Shown: piece by piece, positions 12,928 to 18,248 of the stretch
How the letters are laid out: each line of letters opens with the position of its first letter
Position numbering within the stretch: position 1 is the stretch's first letter
Origin: an uncultured Oscillospiraceae bacterium
Lineage (GTDB): Bacteria; Bacillota; Clostridia; Oscillospirales; Oscillospiraceae
Length of the DNA: 18,248 nt
Assembly: GCA_900752305.1 (NCBI GenBank)
Contig: CAADUV010000155.1
Span: 1-18,248, forward strand
Reading direction: 5' to 3'
Translations under genes and position numbers: made by a program
The notes under the pieces: model-generated
What the model saw: the letters and a program-made list of their open reading frames with translations, nothing else
Databases searched by the model: none
What the model was told of the DNA's origin: nothing

Positions 12928-13150
12928 TCAGAAAAATGCAAGCATTTTTCTGAGTTTGCAGCCGGGTGCATGCACTCGCTGCGCCGGTAGGTTCCTCCAC
13001 CTGTAAACAGGCGGAGCCTACGCTACCAATGTGCCCCCGGCACATTGGCTTGACGCTGCGGCACTTACCCGTCTGAGCAGTATTTTTTCCGACGTACACG
13101 CCGCCGGAAAAAATGAATTGCAATTTATTCCGCCATCTTAGATGGCGGAA
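12928..13150 (+). repeat. structured intergenic repeat, copy A
   Basis: Begins on the base after the proA stop. Hairpin 1 (12928-12953) has 12-bp arms TCAGAAAAATGC/GCATTTTTCTGA. A middle stem pairs TTTTTTCCG (13082-13090) with CGGAAAAAA (13104-13112). Hairpin 3 (13128-13150) has arms TTCCGCCATC/GATGGCGGAA. The same layout occurs in reverse at 13781-13931. Copy A has about 75 extra bases (about 12986-13060), which themselves fold (CCTG/CAGG; CCAATGTGCC/GGCACATTGG). Hairpin 1 probably also terminates proCBA. No ORF here is convincing. Confidence 0.8.
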
Positions 13151-13178
13151 CTCTGTGAGACCGCGATACAATTAGCAA

Positions 13179-13208
13179 AAGGGCGACGTGTTTTTCCACG
13201 TCGCCCTT
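13179..13208 (-). terminator. terminator of the Rrf2 gene
   Basis: GGGCGACGTG (13181-13190) pairs with CACGTCGCCC (13197-13206) around TTTTTC. On the minus strand the stem is followed by TTTT and lies a few bases after the Rrf2-family stop codon. Confidence 0.85.
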
Positions 13209-13214
13209 CGCTTG

Positions 13215-13652
13215 TCAGATCACATAATCGTTGGCATACCGCTCCCGCTGCTGATCCAGAATATCCTGGAGGGTGATGCTGTCCAGGTAGTCGTTGATGA
13301 CCTTGTTCAGCCCCTTCCACACCGGCAGGGGGGGACAATCCACGCTGCGAGGACAATCCACCGGGTCCTGCTCCACGCAGACCACCGGCGCGAGGCTCCC
13401 CTCGGTCAGGCGGAGGATCATCCCCACCGTATACTGGTCGGGGGCTTTGGCCAGCTGGTAGCCGCCCTGGTAGCCACGGTTGGTCTTGAGCACCTTGGCT
13501 CGGTTCAAAATGGGTACGATCTGCTCCAAGTATTTTTTAGAAATATTCTGTCGCTCCGCGATCTCTTTCAGAGCCACAAACCCCTGCTCCCGCTGCTCTG
13601 CCAAATCCAGCAGCATCCGCAGGGCGTAACGGCCTTTGGTGGAAATTTTCAT
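13215..13652 (-). CDS. Rrf2/IscR-family transcriptional regulator
   Basis: A 145-residue winged-helix regulator. The N-terminus MKISTKGRYALRMLLDLAEQ and the recognition region EIAERQNISKKYLEQIVPIL are typical of Rrf2 proteins. Cys92, Cys100 and Cys106 (VCVEQDPVDCPRSVDC) match the three-cysteine pattern that holds an iron-sulfur cluster in IscR/NsrR-type members, so it probably senses Fe-S status, redox or nitric oxide. No isc/suf or cysteine genes are next to it, so the target regulon cannot be read from context. ATG 13650-13652 has GGAGG upstream. It has its own promoter and terminator and sits between the two inverted repeat copies. Confidence 0.93.
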   Translation of the reverse strand: MKISTKGRYALRMLLDLAEQREQGFVALKEIAERQNISKKYLEQIVPILNRAKVLKTNRGYQGGYQLAKAPDQYTVGMILRLTEGSLAPVVCVEQDPVDCPRSVDCPPLPVWKGLNKVINDYLDSITLQDILDQQRERYANDYVI

Positions 13653-13684
13653 GGTCTGGCCTCCTTCGGCACTTTCATACTGCT

Positions 13685-13713
13685 ATAATACCATATGTTT
13701 AGTAGGTTTTCAA
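13685..13713 (-). promoter_or_regulatory. promoter of the Rrf2 gene with possible operator
   Basis: Minus strand TTGAAA (13708-13713) and TATTAT (13685-13690) are 17 bases apart. The spacer reads ACCTACTAAACATATGG, an A/T-rich stretch with CCTACTA and ATATGG ends that resembles Rrf2-family operator half-sites, so autoregulation is possible. Confidence 0.6.
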
Positions 13714-13717
13714 GTCA

Positions 13718-13753
13718 GCAAAAACACTCTGGCATTGTCCAGAGCGTCTTTGC
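13718..13753 (-). terminator. terminator of the aroK-TRIC operon
   Basis: The arms 13718-13732 and 13739-13753 pair along all 15 positions in minus-strand RNA (two G-U pairs). The plus strand would have two A-C mismatches, so the fold is strand-specific. The 3' arm contains a U5 run (GTGTTTTTGC). It lies after repeat copy B in the direction of transcription and just before the Rrf2 promoter. Confidence 0.65.
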
Positions 13754-13780
13754 TTGCGATAAATAAAGCTCTCAGCAGAG

Positions 13781-13931
13781 TTCTGCCATCCATGATGGCA
13801 GAAAAAAGTGCAATTCATTTTTTCCGGCGGCGTGTACGTCGGAAAAAATACTTCTCAGACGGGTAAGTGTGCGAGCGCAGTGAGTGCATGCCCCCGGCTG
13901 CAACCTCGACAAAATGCTTGCATTTTGTCGA
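13781..13931 (-). repeat. structured intergenic repeat, copy B (inverted relative to copy A)
   Basis: Read on the minus strand it starts 2 bases after the TRIC channel stop. It has hairpin 1 with arms TCGACAAAATGC/GCATTTTGTCGA, the shared core (including CACTTACCCGTCTGAG and the TTTTTTCCG/CGGAAAAAA stem) and hairpin 3 with arms TTCTGCCATC/GATGGCAGAA. Compared with copy A, three base pairs in hairpin 1 and one in hairpin 3 differ, with both partners changed. It lacks the 75-base insertion of copy A. Confidence 0.8.
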
Positions 13932-13933
13932 AA

Positions 13934-14587
13934 CTACTCGTCAAATTCCGCCTGTTTTGCCCGGGGCAGATTCCACCGGTAGTGGAACGCCAGCCCCCGG
14001 ATGACGCAGATGACCGCCACCGCCAGGAGCATATTCCAAAACTCCGGCAGGTAAGGCAGGAGGACGATGTAGCAGACCGCACCGGCCAGGGCAGCGGTGA
14101 AGTAGATCTGCTTGCGCAGCACCCGCGGCACGGTGCCCACCATGATGTCCCGGATGATGCCGCCCCCGGCGCCGGTGGTGACGCCCACGAAGCCCAGCAG
14201 GAAGGGGTTATACCACTCCAGGGAGTTCATGGCACCTTGGATGCCGTTGACCACGAAGATGGCCATGCCGATGGTGTCGGTGACGAACAGGGCCAGGTCG
14301 AACAGGTGGTGGCGGCGGTAGAGACGCTTGCGGATGCGGGAGGCGAAGAAGATGGCGGCGGTGATGCTGGCCACGATGGTATAGCTGGGGTTGCGGAACA
14401 TGACCGGCGGGGTGACGCCGATGATGACGTCCCGGAGGACGCCGCCGCCCACTGCCGTGACGATGCCCAGGATGAGGACGCCGAAAAAGTCCAGCTGCTT
14501 CCGGATGCCCACCATGGCACCGCTGATGGCGAAGGAGACGATGCCGATCATCTCCATCACGTCAAAAAGATTCAGGACCACTCCCAT
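13934..14587 (-). CDS. trimeric intracellular cation (TRIC) channel family membrane protein (YadS/YicG-like)
   Basis: A protein of 217 residues made of two homologous halves with about seven membrane segments. Each half carries the family signature: AVGGGVLRDVIIG and GAGGGIIRDIMVG. Bacterial TRIC homologues form potassium-permeable trimers in the plasma membrane; some members are suspected amino-acid-linked transporters. I chose ATG 14585-14587 because AAGGGG is seven bases upstream; the in-frame ATG at 14591-14593 is too close to that site. It follows aroK by 24 bases and is probably cotranscribed, with no obvious functional link. The stop is TAG, followed directly by repeat copy B. Confidence 0.92.
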   Translation of the reverse strand: MGVVLNLFDVMEMIGIVSFAISGAMVGIRKQLDFFGVLILGIVTAVGGGVLRDVIIGVTPPVMFRNPSYTIVASITAAIFFASRIRKRLYRRHHLFDLALFVTDTIGMAIFVVNGIQGAMNSLEWYNPFLLGFVGVTTGAGGGIIRDIMVGTVPRVLRKQIYFTAALAGAVCYIVLLPYLPEFWNMLLAVAVICVIRGLAFHYRWNLPRAKQAEFDE

Positions 14588-14611
14588 ACCCATTCCCCTT
14601 TTCGCTCCGTT

Positions 14612-15142
14612 TTATCCCTGCCGCTGGGCCAGCAGCGCCGCCACTTCCCGACTGATCTCCGCCGGGGTCTTGCCGTCGGTGGAGACGGTCACATCCGCCG
14701 CCTGTTCATAGTAGGGCTGACGCTGTGCCATGAGGCTTGCGATGTACCCTACATTCATATTGTCCTTGAGCAGCGGACGGTTCTGATCGTGGCACACCCG
14801 CTGAAAAATGGTCTCCGGACGGGCGGTGAGGAGGACCACGGTGCCGAATTTTTTCATATTTTTTCTGTTCTCCTCCCCCATGGGAACCCCGCCGCCGCAG
14901 GAGATGACACGGGGTTCTCCCTCCCCCAAGGTGACCACCAGGTTGCGCTCCACCTGGCGGAAGTAGCCTTCCCCGTCCTGCTCAAAAATCTCCGGGATAG
15001 AGCGCCCTTCCTGCTGGACGATATAGTCATCCATCTCCACGGTATCTAAGCCCAACAAATGGCCTAACTCCAATGTAATGCTGCTCTTGCCAACACCCAT
15101 GAACCCGATTAAAAAAACACTCTTTTTTACCTGATTTTCCAT
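14612..15142 (-). CDS. aroK: shikimate kinase
   Basis: Phosphorylates shikimate at the 3-OH with ATP in the pathway to chorismate. The 176-residue P-loop kinase has the Walker A GFMGVGKSS (residues 13-21), the shikimate-binding Asp in EMDDYI, the arginine in YFRQVE, CGGGVPMG and the lid arginine in QNRPLLK. I chose ATG 15140-15142: the promoter at 15210-15239 would start RNA near 15203, which gives a leader of about 60 bases. The in-frame ATG at 15202 would leave almost no leader and has no ribosome binding site. It forms a small operon with the downstream TRIC gene. Confidence 0.95.
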   Translation of the reverse strand: MENQVKKSVFLIGFMGVGKSSITLELGHLLGLDTVEMDDYIVQQEGRSIPEIFEQDGEGYFRQVERNLVVTLGEGEPRVISCGGGVPMGEENRKNMKKFGTVVLLTARPETIFQRVCHDQNRPLLKDNMNVGYIASLMAQRQPYYEQAADVTVSTDGKTPAEISREVAALLAQRQG

Positions 15143-15209
15143 TACCGCTTTCCGCCCTTTCTCCCGTTGCTTTTTTTGCGGCTGAACGCCGCCGATTGCC
15201 ATTGAGCTT

Positions 15210-15239
15210 ACTATAGCGCCTGGTCTGTTCCCCTGTCAA
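15210..15239 (-). promoter_or_regulatory. promoter of aroK
   Basis: Minus strand TTGACA (15234-15239) and TATAGT (15210-15215) with an 18-base spacer. It lies back to back with the riboswitch promoter of the divergent transporter gene. Confidence 0.7.
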
Positions 15240-15250
15240 CAACAATTCCC

Positions 15251-15279
15251 TTGACAGAGTATCCAAATCGTGCTATCCT
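15251..15279 (+). promoter_or_regulatory. promoter of the riboswitch-transporter unit
   Basis: TTGACA (15251-15256) and TATCCT (15274-15279) are 17 bases apart, with a perfect -35. Transcription would begin near 15286, just before the riboswitch. Confidence 0.75.
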
Positions 15280-15297
15280 AAAGGCAAGTTAATTGTG

Positions 15298-15460
15298 AAT
15301 GATAGAGGCGCGGCCGACATCAGTAGCCGAGGACATCCGCAGGCAAGCGGTCTTCGGGGAAAGGGGACGCCGCCGAAAGGATGAGCGTATTGCCTGGCGC
15401 TGGTCCTTGGGACGTGGGAGAATATCCGACGGACTGTCACAGATGTGGAGCGCTATCATA
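15298..15460 (+). ncRNA. lysine riboswitch (L box)
   Basis: Conserved lysine aptamer blocks occur in order: TGATAGAGGCGCGG, AGTAGCCGAGG, GAAAGGGGACGCCGCCGAAA (about 15358-15378), then GACGGACTGTCACAGATG and GGAGCGCTATCA. P1 closes by pairing TGATAG (15300-15305) with CTATCA (15453-15458). Lysine binding normally turns the downstream gene off. The expression platform lies in 15455-15500: a CATACA/TGTATG helix can compete with the 3' side of P1, and a U6 tract is at 15489-15494, but I could not draw a strong terminator stem. It controls the NhaC-type transporter that follows, which points to lysine as its substrate. Confidence 0.93.
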
Positions 15461-15572
15461 CAAAGATGTATGTACTCTGGTTGTGTACTTTTTTGTTGCC
15501 ATGTGTGTTCCATTTCTGAACATTCATGGTTTTTTGTTTGTGTTTTGCAAAAAGAAAGGAAGAGAGAAAATC

Positions 15573-17138
15573 ATGCAAGTGTACGCAACCTTCTGGGCTC
15601 TGCTCCCCCCGATCATCGCCATCGTCCTGGCTCTGATCACCAAGGAAGTCTACAGCTCCCTGTTCATCGGTATCGTCGTTGGCGCCCTGTTCTATTCCGG
15701 GTTCTCCTTCGAGGGTACTCTCAACCACATCTTCTTCGAGGAAGTCGATGACGCATCCTACGGTATGATCTCGGTGCTGTCTGACTCCTCCAACGTGGGT
15801 ATCCTGATCTTCCTGGTCATCCTGGGCACCCTGGTCGCCCTGATGAACAACGCCGGCGGCTCCGCTGCCTTCGGCAGATGGGCGACCACCCACATCAAGA
15901 CCCGTGTGGGCGCTCAGCTGGCCACTGTCGCTCTGGGCGTGCTGATCTTCGTAGACGACTACTTCAACTGCCTGACCGTCGGCTCCGTCATGCGTCCCGT
16001 CACTGACACCCACAACATCTCCCGCGCCAAGCTGGCTTATCTGATCGACGCCACCGCAGCTCCTATCTGCATCATCGCGCCCATCAGCTCCTGGGCTGCC
16101 GCTGTTGCTGGCTTCGCCTCCAAGAGCGACGCCAACGGCATCGCCCTGTTCATCTCCGCCATTCCTTATAACTTCTATGCCCTGCTGACCATCCTCATGA
16201 TGATCACCCTGGCCGTCACCAAGACCGACTTCGGCCCCATGGCCATCCATGAACGCAACGCCCTCAAGGGCGACCTGTTCACCACCGAAGCGCGTCCCTA
16301 TGCCGATGCTGACGCCCACGAGGATACCTCCAAGGGCAAGGTCATCGACCTGGTTCTGCCTGTGGTCGTGCTGGTCATCGCCTGCATCATTGGCCTGATC
16401 TACACCGGCGGTTTCTTCAGCGGCGAATCCTTCGTCAGCGCCTTTGCAAACTGCTCCGCCTCCATGGGTCTGGTGCTGGGTTCCTCTGTGGCACTGGTCT
16501 TCGCCATCATCTTCTTCATTGCTCGCCGCGTCCTGTCCTTCAAGCAGTGCATGGCCTGCATCCCCGAAGGGTTTAAGGCCATGGTCCCCGCCATCCTCAT
16601 TCTGACCTTCGCATGGACCCTGAAATCCATGACCGACAGCCTGGGCGCAGCGGAATACGTCGCTGGCGTCGTGAAGGCTTCCGCTGGCAGCTTCATGAAC
16701 TTCCTGCCCGCCATCGTCTTTATCATCGCCTGCCTGCTGTCCTTCGCAACCGGCACCTCCTGGGGTACCTTCGGCATCCTGATCCCCATCGTTCTGGCCG
16801 TCTTTGGCACCGACAGCGGCGCACTGTCCACCATCTCCATGTCCGCCTGCATGGCCGGCGCTGTCTGCGGCGACCACTGCTCCCCCATCTCCGACACCAC
16901 CATCATGTCCTCCGCCGGTGCACAGTGTGACCACGTGAACCACGTGTCCACCCAGCTGCCCTACGCCATCTCCGTGGCCGGCATCTCCTTCATCACCTAC
17001 CTGATCTGCGGCGTTCTGCTCACCATCGGCATGGCCAACCCCGTCTGGGTCGCTCTGCCTCTGGGCATCGTCCTGACCATCGTTTACATCATGCTGATGA
17101 AGCGAGCTACTGCGAAGAAGTACGCTTCCGAGGCTTGA
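15573..17138 (+). CDS. NhaC-family transporter, predicted lysine-regulated (LysW-like)
   Basis: A 521-residue multi-spanning membrane protein of the NhaC Na+/H+ antiporter superfamily, starting MQVYATFWALLPPIIAIVLA. About 11-12 hydrophobic segments are visible, with conserved stretches such as FVDDYFNCLTVGSVMRPVTD, AAPICIIAPISSWAA, FATGTSWGTFGILIPI and GDHCSPISDTTIMSS. Family members exchange cations or take up amino acids. A lysine riboswitch directly upstream makes lysine uptake (the predicted LysW group) more likely than pure sodium export. ATG 15573 follows AGAAAGGAAGAGAG; an in-frame ATG at 15381 lies inside the riboswitch and is not a start. A strong terminator follows at 17174, so the gene is monocistronic. 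Confidence 0.93.
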   Translation: MQVYATFWALLPPIIAIVLALITKEVYSSLFIGIVVGALFYSGFSFEGTLNHIFFEEVDDASYGMISVLSDSSNVGILIFLVILGTLVALMNNAGGSAAFGRWATTHIKTRVGAQLATVALGVLIFVDDYFNCLTVGSVMRPVTDTHNISRAKLAYLIDATAAPICIIAPISSWAAAVAGFASKSDANGIALFISAIPYNFYALLTILMMITLAVTKTDFGPMAIHERNALKGDLFTTEARPYADADAHEDTSKGKVIDLVLPVVVLVIACIIGLIYTGGFFSGESFVSAFANCSASMGLVLGSSVALVFAIIFFIARRVLSFKQCMACIPEGFKAMVPAILILTFAWTLKSMTDSLGAAEYVAGVVKASAGSFMNFLPAIVFIIACLLSFATGTSWGTFGILIPIVLAVFGTDSGALSTISMSACMAGAVCGDHCSPISDTTIMSSAGAQCDHVNHVSTQLPYAISVAGISFITYLICGVLLTIGMANPVWVALPLGIVLTIVYIMLMKRATAKKYASEA

Positions 17139-17173
17139 TGTGACCTACATTTAATATAAACTCCGCAACGATG

Positions 17174-17211
17174 CAGAGAGGAATGAGTACACCTCATTCC
17201 TCTCTGTTTTT
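17174..17211 (+). terminator. terminator of the NhaC-family gene
   Basis: CAGAGAGGAATGAG (17174-17187) pairs perfectly with CTCATTCCTCTCTG (17193-17206) around TACAC, followed by TTTTT. A classic intrinsic terminator 35 bases after the stop codon. Confidence 0.93.
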
Positions 17212-17225
17212 GTCCATCCTCCCCA

Positions 17226-17254
17226 TTGCGGAAACGCCAAAATCGGGGTATACT
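17226..17254 (+). promoter_or_regulatory. candidate promoter of malQ
   Basis: TTGCGG (17226-17231) and TATACT (17249-17254) with a 17-base spacer, about 80 bases before the malQ start. The -35 matches the variant seen at the NUDIX promoter. Confidence 0.5.
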
Positions 17255-17332
17255 GAATGTTAATTTCCACCGTTTTCCCCCGGCTGGAACCATCCGCGTG
17301 GTTCCGCCATATGCTACAAAGGAATGTTGCCT

Positions 17333-18248
17333 ATGAACCACCCCTCCTGCGGTATCCTGCTCCACCTGACCTCCCTCCCCTCCCCCTATGGCATCGGCAC
17401 GCTGGGGCAGGCGGCCTATGACTTTGTGGACTTTCTCCGGGACGCCGGTCAGTCCTGCTGGCAGGTGCTCCCCATCGGCCCCACCGGGTACGGGGACTCG
17501 CCCTATCAGTCCTTCTCCACCTTTGCTGGGAATCCTTATCTCATCGACCTGGATGTCCTCATTCAGGATGGGCTGCTGACCCAAGCGGAAGTGGACGCGG
17601 TGAACTGGGGCGCGCGTGCGGACCAGGTGGATTTCGCATTGTTATATCGGCAGCGGCTGCCCGTTCTGCGGAAGGCGCATGAGCGGTTTCGAGTGGCTCC
17701 AGCGGCAGATTTTGGGGCGTTCTGTGACGCCGAGTCCGACTGGCTGGACGACTACGCCCTGTTTATGGCGCTGAAGGGGCACTTTGGCGGTGGCGCTTGG
17801 ACGGAGTGGCCGGTTGCGTTCCAACGGCGGGAGCCGGAGGCGTTGGAACGTGCCCGGCAGGATCTGGCGGAGGACATCCGGTTCCACCAGTTCTTGCAGT
17901 ACCAATTTTACCGCCAGTGGCACCGGTTCCGTGCATACACCCGCCAAAAGGGCGTCACACTGATGGGAGACATCCCCATTTACGTCCCCCTGGACTCCGC
18001 CGATTTCTGGTGCCGTCCGGAGCAGTTCCAAGTGGATATGCACGGGCGTCCCACCTGCGTGGCGGGCTGTCCGCCGGACGGGTTCAGTGCCGATGGGCAG
18101 TACTGGGGCAACCCCATCTACGACTGGGACGCCATGGAGCGGGACGGGTTTGCCTGGTGGCTGCGGCGCATTGGGGCGGCGGGGCGGCTCTTTGACGTCA
18201 TTCGCATCGACCACTTTCGGGGCATCGAGAGCTACTGGTCCATCCCCG
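17333..18248 (+). CDS. malQ: 4-alpha-glucanotransferase (amylomaltase, GH77), 5' part
   Basis: Transfers alpha-1,4-glucan segments between maltodextrins in maltose or glycogen use. The first 305 residues are present and the gene runs off the window. Motifs in order: GILLHLTSLPSPYGIGTLG (7-25), TGYGDSPYQSFSTFAGNPYL, GDIPIYVPLDSADFW, PPDGFSADGQYWGNPIYDWD, and the catalytic segment VIRIDHFRG with the nucleophile Asp at residue 293. The start ATG at 17333 has AAAGGA about nine bases upstream. Family proteins have about 500 residues, so roughly 60 percent is visible. High GC and clean codon use mark it as core genome. Confidence 0.96.
   Translation, partial: MNHPSCGILLHLTSLPSPYGIGTLGQAAYDFVDFLRDAGQSCWQVLPIGPTGYGDSPYQSFSTFAGNPYLIDLDVLIQDGLLTQAEVDAVNWGARADQVDFALLYRQRLPVLRKAHERFRVAPAADFGAFCDAESDWLDDYALFMALKGHFGGGAWTEWPVAFQRREPEALERARQDLAEDIRFHQFLQYQFYRQWHRFRAYTRQKGVTLMGDIPIYVPLDSADFWCRPEQFQVDMHGRPTCVAGCPPDGFSADGQYWGNPIYDWDAMERDGFAWWLRRIGAAGRLFDVIRIDHFRGIESYWSIP

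Noticed and set aside
12928..13150. CRISPR-like array in the repeat region
   Set aside because: There are only two copies, in opposite orientation, with hairpins and no regular spacers.
13808..15049. 413-residue plus-strand ORF across the TRIC and aroK genes
   Set aside because: It is His/Asp/Gly-rich shadow coding opposite two clearly recognised genes, a usual artefact of high GC content.
15456..16943. 495-residue minus-strand ORF opposite the NhaC-type gene
   Set aside because: Gly/Asp/His-rich antisense shadow with no start signal; the plus strand encodes a conserved membrane protein.

Overview
The window looks like the chromosome of a gut-type Clostridia, probably of the Oscillospiraceae/Clostridium cluster IV kind. 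Evidence: strong AGGAGG ribosome binding sites, sigma-A promoters with 17-18 base spacers, a GC-rich core genome with Firmicutes housekeeping genes, a lysine riboswitch ahead of an NhaC-type transporter, and a decayed gene resembling the L-2-amino-thiazoline-4-carboxylate hydrolase family. The lineage is inferred from gene content and style only.

Region 1 (1-2190) is the end of a mobile element. It holds a large serine recombinase split by one in-frame TAG and two small translationally coupled minus-strand ORFs. Region 2 (2190-5430) is a markedly AT-rich minus-strand cassette, read from right to left: a Sel1-repeat protein, a 65-residue six-cysteine protein, a radical SAM/SPASM enzyme, a 39-residue Cys-containing peptide (2758-2877), and a JAMM/MPN+ metalloprotein with a complete metal motif. 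The enzyme, peptide and protease are tightly packed, and a strand-specific hairpin separates the peptide from the protease. This has the layout of a ribosomally made, post-translationally modified peptide (RiPP) locus with an unusual JAMM partner. It is the best candidate here for an undescribed system. A CFI-box-like gene remnant lies in its leader.

Region 3 (5560-8400) is a scar zone. It has a bidirectional terminator, a multiply broken hydrolase pseudogene, an IS3-family element (orfA/orfB with an A7 slippery site) and an IS200-type element (HUH transposase, terminal hairpins, hidden ribosome binding site).

Region 4 (8400-18248) is ordinary GC-rich core chromosome. It carries a NUDIX hydrolase, an atypical cell-wall amidase with an SH3-like domain, the proC-proB-proA proline operon, an Rrf2 regulator with three cysteines, an aroK-TRIC channel operon, a lysine-riboswitch-controlled NhaC-type transporter, and the 5' part of malQ. 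Two copies of a structured intergenic repeat (12928-13150 and 13781-13931, opposite orientations) flank the Rrf2 gene. Each copy sits directly behind a stop codon, and their hairpins differ by compensatory base-pair changes.
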